The notes beneath the pieces were generated by a model. It ran no database searches, was not told where the DNA came from, and saw nothing but the letters and a program-made list of their open reading frames with translations. From a candidate division KSB1 bacterium (GTDB lineage: Bacteria > Zhuqueibacterota > Zhuqueibacteria > Zhuqueibacterales > Zhuqueibacteraceae): a stretch of DNA of 64,000 nt. The translations under genes were made by a program, and so were the position numbers. This document shows positions 53,389 to 62,773 of the stretch, piece after piece (position 1 is the stretch's first letter; the number at the start of each line of letters is the position of its first letter). The stretch is from positions 83,894 through 147,893 of the forward strand of contig JAPDQB010000004.1 in the NCBI GenBank assembly GCA_034506175.1, in the 5' to 3' direction.

Positions 53389-53952
53389 ATGGCAGCAGTT
53401 TCGGAATTTCGCAACGGTATGGCGATCAGGCACAACGGCGACATTTGGGTCGTCACAGAGTTTCAGCATTTCAACCCCGGCAACTGGCGCGCGATGATTC
53501 GCACCAAGCTCAAGCACGCCAAATCCGGCCGTGTCATCGACCATACCTTCCGCATGACCGACAAGATCGAGGAAGTCCGCCTCGATATGAAAGATATGCA
53601 ATATCTCTATGAAGCCGACGACAATCTGTATTTCATGGATACCGAAACCTACGAGCAAACTTTCATTCCGGCGGATTTACTGGGCGACAACAAACGCTTC
53701 TTGAAAGAAGGCAATCTCTGCCACATCATGTTTCACGAGGGCAGCGCCATTTCCGCCGAGCTGCCTTTTTTCATCGAATTTAAGGTTATTGAGGCGGAGC
53801 CGGCGGTGAAAGGCGACACCGCGACGGGGGTGATGAAAAACGCCGTTATCGAAACCGGCGCCAAAGTGCAGGTGCCGCTTTTCATCAAAGAAGGGGACAT
53901 CATTAAAATCGACACGCGGACGGGAAAATATCTCGAGCGCGTCAGCCAATAA
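53389..53952 (+). CDS. efp: Translation elongation factor P
   Basis: 187 residues with all three OB-like domains: MAAVSEFRNGMAIRHNGDIW, the loop PGNWRAMIRTKLKHAKSG, FHEGSAISAELPFFIEFKV, and the end VPLFIKEGDIIKIDTRTGKY. EF-P enters the ribosomal E site to relieve stalling at polyproline. The loop tip that is Lys34 in E. coli and Arg32 in Pseudomonas is Asn here (residue 32, in PGNWRA), with Arg two residues later. The usual lysylation or rhamnosylation is thus excluded at that position. AAGGAG precedes the ATG. Confidence 0.96.
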   Translation: MAAVSEFRNGMAIRHNGDIWVVTEFQHFNPGNWRAMIRTKLKHAKSGRVIDHTFRMTDKIEEVRLDMKDMQYLYEADDNLYFMDTETYEQTFIPADLLGDNKRFLKEGNLCHIMFHEGSAISAELPFFIEFKVIEAEPAVKGDTATGVMKNAVIETGAKVQVPLFIKEGDIIKIDTRTGKYLERVSQ

Positions 53953-54076
53953 GCGGCCCCCTCAACGCAGCCGGCCGGCAAGCAGTTTCAAAAAAGACCA
54001 CGCGGACAATGTGAGAGAGTTCTGGGTGGTTTTTTAATCTTGTGGTTGTCGTCATCGTTTAAGGAAAGGAGTGCGG

Positions 54077-54541
54077 ATGGAACGTCTAATGGCTTTTTTA
54101 CAGAATTACAGCAGCGGCATGTTGATGCTGTTTTTTTCTCTGGCAGCCGTTGTGGCGTTGATTCAATGGGTGTGTTGGATTTTTGGCTGGGGACGTTTCA
54201 GCGCGGAGAATGTGGCGGCCGCAAGCAGCGTCCGCAAATCGCTGCGGCAAGTGATGGGGGAGTTGTTTTTCAATCTCGTCAATGATTTTCGCCACCTGTT
54301 GGCGTTGGTGATCGTGCTTATTTTTGCCGGGGCGCTCACTTATACGGTTATTCGCGCCGGTGAGCAAATGGATGACATCGCCAAAGGCCTGCAAGCCGTG
54401 GTCGCGACCCTCGGCGGATTGGTTGGCTCGCTGCTGGGTTATTATTTCGGTGAATCCGCCGCCAAAAAATCACCCGGTGAAATTGTGAAAGGTGGAACCA
54501 GCGGTGAAATCGAACTGCCGCCGCAACCGCCGGGACAATAA
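54077..54541 (+). CDS. Membrane protein paired with a pYEATS gene
   Basis: 154 residues. Two strong membrane helices (GMLMLFFSLAAVVALIQWVC and LLALVIVLIFAGALTYTVI), then a shorter hydrophobic glycine-rich one (VVATLGGLVGSLLGYYFGES), and a polar C-terminal tail. ATG 54077 has GGAG six bases upstream. The pYEATS gene follows 50 bases later. Small multi-helix proteins of this kind are common partners in prokaryotic conflict cassettes, where they may act as pore or membrane effectors; this is inference from context. Confidence 0.6.
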   Translation: MERLMAFLQNYSSGMLMLFFSLAAVVALIQWVCWIFGWGRFSAENVAAASSVRKSLRQVMGELFFNLVNDFRHLLALVIVLIFAGALTYTVIRAGEQMDDIAKGLQAVVATLGGLVGSLLGYYFGESAAKKSPGEIVKGGTSGEIELPPQPPGQ

Positions 54542-54591
54542 ATTGTTGCGGCTCAGCACCTTTCTGTGATTCTCTTAAAAGGAAATAAGGC

Positions 54592-54960
54592 ATGGAACGA
54601 AGACTTGACATAAAAATTCGCGACACCGTGTTTGAGCCTGGCTCCTCCTCCAGGAAGGTTTATTACAAAAAGTCGGGACGTACCGCTTTGTACAAAGTCT
54701 GGCTTTTCTTGGATGGAGATGATTTGCCTTATGTGATGAATGTAACGTATAAATTGCACGAGACATTTCCGAATCCGACTCAAACCGTCCGGCGCACGTT
54801 GTCGAACCCGAATTGCCAGCTCGTGATCTGGACGTGGGGACTTTTTAAAATTAAAGTGTTGATCGAAGAAAAAAGCGGCGTGATTCGGGAGTTGGATTAT
54901 GCCCTGCAATATGACAAAGAACTGCGGCAGAGGGGTGTGGAATTTGTCGAGGTGGTGTGA
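54592..54960 (+). CDS. Prokaryotic YEATS (pYEATS) domain protein
   Basis: 122 residues forming one immunoglobulin-like YEATS fold: YKVWLFLDGDDLPYVMNVTY, KLHETFPNP, CQLVIWTWGLFKIKVLIEE. The pattern W..F..G......V.Y.LH..F and W.WG.F.I.V matches YEATS domains. In bacteria these modules occur in conflict and signalling systems beside TIR, caspase or membrane effectors and may recognise modified ligands. AAAGGAAA lies before the ATG. It forms a likely two-gene unit with the preceding membrane protein. Confidence 0.7.
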   Translation: MERRLDIKIRDTVFEPGSSSRKVYYKKSGRTALYKVWLFLDGDDLPYVMNVTYKLHETFPNPTQTVRRTLSNPNCQLVIWTWGLFKIKVLIEEKSGVIRELDYALQYDKELRQRGVEFVEVV

Positions 54961-55058
54961 GTAAGGCAATAAAACAATTTCGCCGGGCGTATGAAAACGC
55001 TCTCGCCGGCAAATGGAAAGGCGGCGCCGCGAGTATTACCAGCCATTTGATAAGATGA
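54957..55058 (+). CDS. Very short coupled frame after pYEATS
   Basis: A GTG at 54957 overlaps the pYEATS stop (GTGA) and opens 33 codons (VSKAIKQFRRAYENALAGKW ...). It is basic and helical in look. It is either a small coupled protein or the front of a decayed gene. There is no family evidence. Confidence 0.2.
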   Translation: MSKAIKQFRRAYENALAGKWKGGAASITSHLIR

Positions 55059-55115
55059 AAACAACGTGATCATCTTCCTCAAGATGCCACTGAAGCAGAT
55101 CTTGTTCAAAAAGGG

Positions 55116-55322
55116 TTGGAAGTTCTTAAGTCACCCAATGCAATAGTATATGAATACATCCCTTCCAAGACGTTATACTTTGTCGTTCATCAAGAATGGG
55201 CTGTATTTTTTGACGAAGACGGTTGGTGGGATACAACTTTTCCCCCGGATGTTCCTGAACGTCATTTTGCTTCAACAAAAGGCTATAAGCTGCTTGGTAA
55301 ACTCAGTGCGCTGATACCATGA
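55116..55322 (+). CDS. Small protein, probably a truncated toxin-like C-terminus
   Basis: The coherent frame begins at 55059 without a start codon and continues to 55322 (LPQDATEADLVQKGLEVL, IVYEYIPSKTLYFVVHQEWA, VFFDEDGWWDTT). The only usable start is TTG 55116. A compact aromatic domain lacking a front looks like the severed C-terminal end of a larger polymorphic toxin or effector. The next gene overlaps its stop by four bases. Confidence 0.4.
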   Translation: MEVLKSPNAIVYEYIPSKTLYFVVHQEWAVFFDEDGWWDTTFPPDVPERHFASTKGYKLLGKLSALIP

Positions 55323-55627
55323 TTAATATCGAAGATTTGATTCAAGCTTACGAAGTTGACGCCAATGATCCCAAAAGGCTGGGGCATTTTGAAGTGCTCA
55401 ATATGTTGACCAACCGGGATGTCATCGAAGAGCACAGAAACAAGCTGACTACTCTGCAATCAGCCCGTCTGCTATTTGCTGATGAAAAACTCATGACAAC
55501 TAGCGAACAGATTATTGCAGAGTGTGGCGGCGAGGCAGGGTTTAGAAAACTTGGACAGCATAATCCCTCACCCTCTGCCTGGTGGTGGTTTCTTGAACAG
55601 ATTCCAGTTGAGCAATTTTCGTATTAA
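55319..55627 (+). CDS. Small helical protein, possible immunity partner
   Basis: 102 residues, acidic, mostly helical (INIEDLIQAYEVDANDPKRL ... RNKLTTLQSARLLFADEKL). The ATG overlaps the preceding stop (ATGA). The tight coupling of two small unknown proteins after a conflict-type gene suggests an effector/immunity or toxin/antitoxin pair, but no domain is recognised. Confidence 0.5.
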   Translation: MINIEDLIQAYEVDANDPKRLGHFEVLNMLTNRDVIEEHRNKLTTLQSARLLFADEKLMTTSEQIIAECGGEAGFRKLGQHNPSPSAWWWFLEQIPVEQFSY

Positions 55628-55670
55628 GTGCGGCTCAGAAAACTAAATTTCTGCGCAGAACTGTAATTTC

Positions 55671-57632
55671 ATGGCCGAGCTTATTCCTTATCCCTTCGCC
55701 TCGCTCGTCCGCCGCATGTTTCGGGAATTTGAGAAACAGCAGACGATCTTCGATCTCCCCAAACAAAAATTCTACCGCAGCAACGGCGGGCCGGATACCG
55801 CGGTCGAGTTTTGCAGGATGAAAGCCGGCACACCGGTCGGCCCGGCAGCCGGACCGCAAACACAAATGGCGCAAAACCTCGTGCTCTCCTGGCTCGGCGG
55901 CAGCCGCATCATCGAGCTGAAAACCGTTCAAATTCTCGATCAGCTCAACATCTCGCGGCCGTGCATCGACATGACCAACGTCGGTTACAACGTCGAATGG
56001 TCGCAGGAACTGCGTCTCGAGCAATCGCTGCGTGAATACGTTGCCGGCCACATGCTCATCGAAATGCTGATCGCCGCCAACGCGCTCGAGCAAAACGATC
56101 CGCTGGCCAAAACCGCAACGATTTTCGATGTGAGTGTTGGTTACGATCTCAAAGGCATTCAAAGCCGGCCAATACGAAATTGGCTGCATGCCATCAAAGA
56201 CGCCACCGCCATCGTCGAAGAATTGCGCCAACAAATTCCCGCCGAATTTTCACGCTATCGCGATCTCCCGTTTAAAACCAAGCTTGCCAAGAGCATTACG
56301 CTTTCCACTTTTCACGGCTGCCCGGCGCAGGAAATCGAGAGCATCGTTCATTTCCTGCTCACCGAGATGGATTACCACGTCATCATCAAGATGAACCCGC
56401 CGATGATGGGCAGGGAGAAGTTGGAATATCTGCTTTATGAACGGCTCGGCTATCACGATCTCGAAGTCAATCCGAAAGTTTATCAAGTCAACATCACTTT
56501 TGACGAGGCGGTGGAAGTTTTGCGCCGCTTGCAAAGCACAGCCAGGGGTCTGGGCAAAACCCTCGGCGTCAAATTCAGCAACACGCTGGAAGTGATCAAC
56601 AAAGGAAGGTTTTTCTCCGACGCGATCATGTACCTTTCCGGCCCGCCGCTGCACGTTTTGGCGATGGCGCTGGTGGAAGATTGGCGCAAAGTTTTTGGCG
56701 CCGCGATGCCGATTTCATTTTCCGCCGGCATCGACCAGCACAACTTTCCCGATGCGGTTGCTGCCGGACTGACGCCGATTACCACCTGCTCGGATTTGCT
56801 CAAGCCCGGCGGCTATGGGCGGCTGCACAAATATTTGTTGAATCTCGAAAACAAGATGAGGGAAATCGGCGCGGTGAATGTTGATGATTATATCATCAAA
56901 TGGGGGTCAAATCAAAATGACATTGGCGCCGCGATGGTCGCCAACACCGGCCTGTTGATGGAAAAAGTTTTGTCTGATTCTCGTTACACCCGAAGCAAAA
57001 ACAAATCCATTCCCCGCAAAATCGACCGTCATCTGGTACTTTTTGATTGCATCAATTGCGACAAATGCATTCCGGTTTGCCCGAACGACGCCAATTTCCA
57101 CTACGAGCTGCCGCCGCTTGAAGTCGAATACACCAACTATCGAATCGGGCTGGAAGGGGTGGTTGAAGAAATTCCCGGCGGCGTTTTGCGCATTGCTGAA
57201 TCGCATCAGATTGCCAACTACGCGGATTTTTGCAACGAATGCGGCAATTGCGACGTGTTCTGCCCGGAGCACGGCGGCCCGCACCTCAAAAAACCGCGCT
57301 TTTTTGGCAGCCGCGAATCGTGGCAAAAAGATGCGAAGAGCAACGGCTTTTTTGTTGAGAAACACCAGGGGGCGATTCTCATGCACGGCCGCATCGATGA
57401 TCATCTTTATACGCTTCGGGTCGACGCTGCCCGCCATCAGGCTCATTTTACCGATCACGCTTTTGTGGTGCAAGTAGAGTGGCCAAATCTCGAGGTTGTT
57501 AATGTGGAGAAATTCGAGCCGCCGTTGGTGGGGCATGTTTTGGACATGCGCGTCTGCCATCAGATGGCAGCACTGCTCAAAGGCATTCTGGATGATCGAA
57601 TGGTCAATTACGTCAACCTTTTCCTGGATTGA
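55671..57632 (+). CDS. YgfK-like Fe-S oxidoreductase subunit
   Basis: 653 residues. A long TIM-barrel region (~30-440), as in the dihydroorotate/dihydropyrimidine dehydrogenase group (GTPVGPAAGPQTQMAQNLVL, LSTFHGCPAQEIESI, GVKFSNTLEVINKG, ITTCSDLLKPGGYGRL), is followed by two ferredoxin-type [4Fe-4S] motifs (CINCDKCIPVCPNDANF and CNECGNCDVFCPEHGGP). This matches the front of YgfK, the putative selenate-reductase subunit linked to a molybdenum hydroxylase in E. coli. It is shorter than the ~1000-residue YgfK, lacking the pyridine-nucleotide flavin part. The matching Mo-hydroxylase gene is two genes downstream. Confidence 0.85.
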   Translation: MAELIPYPFASLVRRMFREFEKQQTIFDLPKQKFYRSNGGPDTAVEFCRMKAGTPVGPAAGPQTQMAQNLVLSWLGGSRIIELKTVQILDQLNISRPCIDMTNVGYNVEWSQELRLEQSLREYVAGHMLIEMLIAANALEQNDPLAKTATIFDVSVGYDLKGIQSRPIRNWLHAIKDATAIVEELRQQIPAEFSRYRDLPFKTKLAKSITLSTFHGCPAQEIESIVHFLLTEMDYHVIIKMNPPMMGREKLEYLLYERLGYHDLEVNPKVYQVNITFDEAVEVLRRLQSTARGLGKTLGVKFSNTLEVINKGRFFSDAIMYLSGPPLHVLAMALVEDWRKVFGAAMPISFSAGIDQHNFPDAVAAGLTPITTCSDLLKPGGYGRLHKYLLNLENKMREIGAVNVDDYIIKWGSNQNDIGAAMVANTGLLMEKVLSDSRYTRSKNKSIPRKIDRHLVLFDCINCDKCIPVCPNDANFHYELPPLEVEYTNYRIGLEGVVEEIPGGVLRIAESHQIANYADFCNECGNCDVFCPEHGGPHLKKPRFFGSRESWQKDAKSNGFFVEKHQGAILMHGRIDDHLYTLRVDAARHQAHFTDHAFVVQVEWPNLEVVNVEKFEPPLVGHVLDMRVCHQMAALLKGILDDRMVNYVNLFLD

Positions 57633-57655
57633 ATTTATTCAAGGAGAATAACGCC

Positions 57656-60001
57656 ATGTTTTCGGACGATTTCATGACAGGCCGTCGGTTTATTCGTTTT
57701 CAATATTTTTTTCTTGCGCTGGTGGCGTTTCCGCCGTCAGTTTTTTCACAGCCGGCAAACTCTCCCCTTGATTTTCGCTTTCATTTTTTGCAGGAAACGG
57801 CAAGATTATCGAAACAAGCCGCAACGGCGATGCCCGCAACCATTCGCTTTCAGCGGGCGCCGTCGAATCAGCTTCTCGAGGCGATCGAACAACTCGGCGT
57901 CACCTTCCAATGGCACAACGGCGTCCGTTTGGGATCGACGACGGTGTATCCGGTGCACTTGCGACACGATCATCTCGCTGCCCTGGCGCTGATGCCGGAG
58001 ATCGTGGCGGTGCAGCCGAGTTGGCGTCCGGTTCGCGTGCCGCCGCTCGACGCCAGCCGGCCGCAGATTCAAGCCGAGGCCGCCTGGAAGCTCAAAGACA
58101 AACAGGGCAAAGCCCTCACCGGCAAAGGCGTGCTGATCGCGGATTTTGACACCGGCGTGGATTTTTTTCATCCGATGCTGTGGTTTGCCGACGGTGACAC
58201 GTTGAACTGGCTCGACGTCAATGGCAACCAAACCTTCGATCCCGGTGTCGATGGCGTTGACAAGAATCACAACAACCGGTTTGACACCAGCGAGAATCTG
58301 CGCTACAAAGAGTTTCTATATTCGAACGTCAATGACGCGAATTTGTACGATGCCCATCTCGATTTTCTTTATAATGATGCCAACAATAACAGCAGCCGTG
58401 ATTTCGGCGCCGCCGCCGGTTTTACTGAATCCTCGCCGACTTATGGCGAACAATGGTACATCACGCTTGACACGAACAAGGACAACCGCTTGAGCCCTGG
58501 CGAAAAATTGGTCGGATTGAAAACGAGCAAGATTCGCGCGATTCGTGAAGTTGACGGCACCGTGCGCCGGCGCGGCGTCGATCTCATCATGGCGAATCCG
58601 GATAACGGCCCGTTCGGCGGGCATGGCACCTCGGTCGCCGGCATCGCCATTGGCGGCGTGGCCGGGGTGCATCGTTTGGCCGGTATCGCGCCGGAGGCCG
58701 AGATGATTTTCGGCTCGATCAGTTACAATGCGTCGCCGCGTTTTTTCACCGCGCTGCCCGGCATGATGGCGTGGGCGCAGGCAGAAGGCGCCGACATCAT
58801 GCTTTACGAAGACGGCGAATGGGTGTGGGAATATCTCGACGGCTCGTCGAACGAAGAAATCATGATCAACGAGATGGCGGCCAAAGGCATTTTGCAAGTG
58901 GCGCCGACCGGCAATCTCACCGGCGGCCGCATGCAGAAGACGCTGATGATCAATGCCAACGATTCGACCGTCGCCACTTTTACCGGCGGCTCTTCGACCG
59001 AAGTGTGGCCTTCAGTGCGATGGTTGGGAACTATGAATGACGTGGTGGTGCGATTGCAAGTGAATACCGGCAGCTTCGTCACGCTGCCGGGCAACGGCTC
59101 AACGATAACGATCGGCGGCAAGTCGGTTTACTCGAATAAAAGTGTTTCTTCACGCGGCACGGCGATGATGGTTCTTCACATCGCGGCCAGCGGCGGAGCG
59201 ACGTACAATCTTCGCCTCATCAATAAAACCGCGACGCAAAAACGTGTCGAAGGCATGCTGGGAGACAACGGCTTCAGTTGGACCGGGTTGGCGCGGTGGC
59301 AATCGCCGACTGAAGACAATACGGTGACGTGGCCGGCGACCGCCGACAGCGCCATCGGTGTGGCGGCTTACAAAAATAAATCTTCCGATACCAACATCAA
59401 TGTCTTCAGCGGCCGCGGCATGCGAATTGACAATCGCCGGCAGGTGGACGTGGCGGCGCCGGGCAGCACGGTTTACAGCATCGGCTTGAATGATCGTTAC
59501 GTCGCGTTCGGTGGCACCAGCTCGGCAGGTCCGCATGTGGCCGGAGCTTTGGCTCTCATTCGTCAGGCCGATAAAAACTTGTCGCATGGCAAAGTCCGCG
59601 CCTTGCTGCGCGCCGGCGCGATTTCGGATAGCTTCACCGGAACCGTGCCAAATACGACTTGGGGTTTCGGCAAACTGCGGATTGAAAATTCGCTGCGGCA
59701 AATCGTTACGGCCGTGGCGACGAATGAAACCGTGCCGCAGTCGTGGCATCTGGCGCAGAATTTTCCGAATCCATTTAACCCGGCGACGCACATAACTTTT
59801 CGCGTTCCGCACACCGGGCATGTCGCGTTGAAAATTTATGACCTGCAAGGGCGCGAAGTGGCGACGCTGGTCAACGAAGCCAAAGCGCCGGGAACTTATG
59901 GCGTCGTTTGGGATGCAAGCAAATTTGCCAGCGGCGTTTATATTTATCGCTTGTCCGGCGCGAACTTCTCGGCGACAAAAAAATTGATTCTCTTGCGCTA
60001 G
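57656..60001 (+). CDS. Secreted subtilisin-family (S8) serine protease
   Basis: 781 residues. Signal peptide (YFFLALVAFPPSVFSQ), an inhibitor-like propeptide and a subtilase domain with catalytic Asp (VLIADFDTGVDFFHP), His (FGGHGTSVAGIAIGG) and Ser (FGGTSSAGPHVAGALAL). A large insertion lies between Asp and His. The C-terminal ~90 residues form a sorting-type tail (AQNFPNPFNPATHITF ... LKIYDLQGREVATLV), the same kind as on the phytase. AAGGAG precedes ATG 57656. It stands between the two genes of the molybdenum-hydroxylase set with no obvious link to them. Confidence 0.93.
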   Translation: MFSDDFMTGRRFIRFQYFFLALVAFPPSVFSQPANSPLDFRFHFLQETARLSKQAATAMPATIRFQRAPSNQLLEAIEQLGVTFQWHNGVRLGSTTVYPVHLRHDHLAALALMPEIVAVQPSWRPVRVPPLDASRPQIQAEAAWKLKDKQGKALTGKGVLIADFDTGVDFFHPMLWFADGDTLNWLDVNGNQTFDPGVDGVDKNHNNRFDTSENLRYKEFLYSNVNDANLYDAHLDFLYNDANNNSSRDFGAAAGFTESSPTYGEQWYITLDTNKDNRLSPGEKLVGLKTSKIRAIREVDGTVRRRGVDLIMANPDNGPFGGHGTSVAGIAIGGVAGVHRLAGIAPEAEMIFGSISYNASPRFFTALPGMMAWAQAEGADIMLYEDGEWVWEYLDGSSNEEIMINEMAAKGILQVAPTGNLTGGRMQKTLMINANDSTVATFTGGSSTEVWPSVRWLGTMNDVVVRLQVNTGSFVTLPGNGSTITIGGKSVYSNKSVSSRGTAMMVLHIAASGGATYNLRLINKTATQKRVEGMLGDNGFSWTGLARWQSPTEDNTVTWPATADSAIGVAAYKNKSSDTNINVFSGRGMRIDNRRQVDVAAPGSTVYSIGLNDRYVAFGGTSSAGPHVAGALALIRQADKNLSHGKVRALLRAGAISDSFTGTVPNTTWGFGKLRIENSLRQIVTAVATNETVPQSWHLAQNFPNPFNPATHITFRVPHTGHVALKIYDLQGREVATLVNEAKAPGTYGVVWDASKFASGVYIYRLSGANFSATKKLILLR

Positions 60002-60087
60002 GCTGGAATTTACTGGGACATCAAATCCGTCTTGCGGGAGTTTTTTGTGCGCCCCAACTGTAAAAACCCTCAAAGATGGAGCACGCC

Positions 60088-62697
60088 ATGCCGACTCCTC
60101 AATCCATTCACTTCCTCCTCAACGGTGAGCCGCGCGAAATCCGCGTTGCTCCTGATCTATCTTTGCTCGATCTTCTACGCGATCATTTTGACCTCACCGC
60201 CGCCAAGAACGGTTGCAGCCCGCAAGGCTCGTGTGGCTGTTGTACGGTTTTGGTGGATGATAAAGCCGTGGTCTCTTGCGTGACTCCCGTCGCCAAAATC
60301 GCCGGCAAGCGCGTGCAAACACTCGAGGGAGTGCCCGAGCAAAATCGCGAGATGCTGGCCAAGTCCTTCGTTCTTGCCGGCGGTTTGCAATGCGGCTTTT
60401 GCATTCCCGGCATCGCCATGCGCGCGCATTGGCTTTTACAAAATAATCCCAATCCAACACGCGATGAAATTGCACGCGCCTTGAATAATCACATCTGCCG
60501 CTGCACCGGCTATACGAAAATTATTGACGCCATCGCTCTCGCCGCCAAAGCGTATCGCGGAGAGCCACTTCCCGAACACGATAACAGCGGCCGCATCGGC
60601 ACGAGTTTGTTGCGCTATCAAGGCGAAAATCTCACCCTCGGCGCGAAGCGTTACATTGATGATATGAAGATGCCGGAGATGCTGCATGGCGCGGTGCTCT
60701 TTTCAGCGCATCCGCGCGCCAAAGTACTGGCGATTGACACCTCGAAAGCAGAGAAATTGGACGGTGTCAAAGCCGTGATCACCGCGAAAGACGTTCCCGG
60801 CAACCGCTACGAAGGCTTGATCGAAAAAGACTGGCCGGTCTTCATTGCCATTGGCGAAGAGACGCGCTGTGTCGGCGACATTCTCGCCGCCGTCGCCGCC
60901 ACGAGCAAAGCAATCGCGCGGGCAGCAATCGAGTTGATTGAAGTGCAATATGAAGTACTCAAGCCGGTTAGCTCAACCGAGGAAGCGCTGCAACCCGAAG
61001 CGCCGTTGATTCATCCGGAATCACCGGACAAAACCAATCTGCTCTCCACCTCCGTCATCAAGCGGGGCGATGTCGATAAAGCTCTGGCCGAAGCCGCGTT
61101 TGTTGCCACCGAAACTTTTCAAACCCAGCTCATCGAGCATGCTTTTTTGGAACCGGAAAGCTGTTTGGCTTATCCGGAAAATGGTTATCTCAAAGTTTTG
61201 AGCCAAGGCCAGGGCGTGTTCGACGATCAACGGCAAATCGCTTCCATTCTCGGCGTGCCAATCGAGCAGGTGCAAGTGGAGTTGGTTTCCAACGGCGGCG
61301 CGTTTGGCGGCAAAGAGGACCTCAGCATTCAAGGCCAAACCGCGCTGCTCGCCAAGATCACCGGCAAGCCGGTGAAGCTCACGCTTTCGCGGGACGAAAG
61401 TATTCGCTTGCATCCGAAACGCCATCCGATTCGCATGACATACACCGTTGGAGTTGATCAAGACGGCCATCTGCTCGCGGTCAAAGCGCGGATGGTCGGC
61501 GACAAAGGCGCGTATGCCTCGGTCGGGTCGAAAGTTTTGGAGCGTGCGGCCGGCCACGCCACCGGGCCGTATCGCGTGCCGAATGTCGATGTCGAAGCGC
61601 TCGCGGTGTACACCAACAATCCGCCCTGCGGTGCCATGCGCGGCTTCGGCGCCAATCAAGCCGCGTTCGGCATCGAGGGCATGCTCGATATTCTCGCCGA
61701 AAAAGTCGGCATCGATGGGTGGGAAATTCGCTATCGCAACGTGATGGATGCCGGCGATACATGGTGCAGCGGCCAGGTTTTGGAAAAAAGTGTCGGCATT
61801 CGCAAAACCCTCGAAGCGGTGAAAGACATTTATCGCAACGCCAAATATGCGGGCATTGCCTGCGGCATTAAAAACGTCGGCATCGGCAACGGCATGCCCG
61901 AATATGGCCGCGCCTGCTTGCGCGTCGAATCGCCGGAGCGCATCACGATTTACACCGGCTACACCGAAATGGGGCAGGGCTTGTTTACCGTGCTCATTCA
62001 ATTTGCCTGCGAAGTCACCGGATTGCCGGCAAAATATTTCGAGACGAAAGTCGATACGCATCGCCCGCTGGATTGCGGCATGACCACGGCCTCCCGCGCC
62101 ACCGTGCTCGGCGGCAATGCGGTGAAAAAAGCGGCGGAGAAACTGAAGGCGGATTTGCAAAATGGCATGACCCTCGGCGATCTCGTCGGCAAAGAATATT
62201 TTGGCGAAGTGCTGATTGATTACACCACCAAGCTCGGCGCGAAAGTGGCGAAGCCGATCACGCACATGACGTTTGGCTTCGCCACGCAAGTTGCCATTCT
62301 CGATGACAACGGCAAGCTGGTCAAATTCATCGCTGCGCACGACGTTGGCCGCGCCATCAATCCGACTTTGCTCGAAGGCCAAATCGAAGGCTCGATTCAC
62401 ATGGGGCTTGGTTATGCTTTGACGGAGGAACTGCCTGTGACGAATGGCGTGCCGGATACCTACCAACTTCGCCGTCTCGGCCTCATTCGCGCCAAAGACA
62501 TGCCGGAGATCGAAACGATCTTTATTGAAGACTACGAACCCGAAGGTCCGTTTGGCGCGAAAGGTGTTGGCGAAATCGGTCTCGTACCGACTGCACCGGC
62601 GGTTGCTTCTGCTTTGTATAAATTTGACGGCATCCGCCGCACGAGTTTGCCGATGAAAGATTCACCGGCGGCGAGGTTTGCAATGGGGCACAAGTGA
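60088..62697 (+). CDS. Molybdenum hydroxylase with fused 2Fe-2S domain (xanthine dehydrogenase family)
   Basis: 869 residues. Two [2Fe-2S] clusters lie at the N-terminus (NGCSPQGSCGCCTVLVDDK and GLQCGFCIPG ... CRCTGYTKI). The molybdopterin domain follows (VSNGGAFGGKED, PPCGAMRGFGANQAAF, TGYTEMGQGLFTV), with the catalytic Glu near the end in GAKGVGEIG. The layout fits XdhD or selenium-dependent xanthine dehydrogenase types. No FAD subunit is adjacent, so electrons may leave through the YgfK-like protein. ATG 60088 is used because GGAG at 60078 fits it; ATG 60076 is also in frame. Confidence 0.92.
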   Translation: MPTPQSIHFLLNGEPREIRVAPDLSLLDLLRDHFDLTAAKNGCSPQGSCGCCTVLVDDKAVVSCVTPVAKIAGKRVQTLEGVPEQNREMLAKSFVLAGGLQCGFCIPGIAMRAHWLLQNNPNPTRDEIARALNNHICRCTGYTKIIDAIALAAKAYRGEPLPEHDNSGRIGTSLLRYQGENLTLGAKRYIDDMKMPEMLHGAVLFSAHPRAKVLAIDTSKAEKLDGVKAVITAKDVPGNRYEGLIEKDWPVFIAIGEETRCVGDILAAVAATSKAIARAAIELIEVQYEVLKPVSSTEEALQPEAPLIHPESPDKTNLLSTSVIKRGDVDKALAEAAFVATETFQTQLIEHAFLEPESCLAYPENGYLKVLSQGQGVFDDQRQIASILGVPIEQVQVELVSNGGAFGGKEDLSIQGQTALLAKITGKPVKLTLSRDESIRLHPKRHPIRMTYTVGVDQDGHLLAVKARMVGDKGAYASVGSKVLERAAGHATGPYRVPNVDVEALAVYTNNPPCGAMRGFGANQAAFGIEGMLDILAEKVGIDGWEIRYRNVMDAGDTWCSGQVLEKSVGIRKTLEAVKDIYRNAKYAGIACGIKNVGIGNGMPEYGRACLRVESPERITIYTGYTEMGQGLFTVLIQFACEVTGLPAKYFETKVDTHRPLDCGMTTASRATVLGGNAVKKAAEKLKADLQNGMTLGDLVGKEYFGEVLIDYTTKLGAKVAKPITHMTFGFATQVAILDDNGKLVKFIAAHDVGRAINPTLLEGQIEGSIHMGLGYALTEELPVTNGVPDTYQLRRLGLIRAKDMPEIETIFIEDYEPEGPFGAKGVGEIGLVPTAPAVASALYKFDGIRRTSLPMKDSPAARFAMGHK

Positions 62698-62773
62698 AGT
62701 AAAAAAGATAAAAAGTCAAATTCAAAAATTCTTTTTATAAGACATTTTTCTTTTCACTGCCAAGGAGACAACA

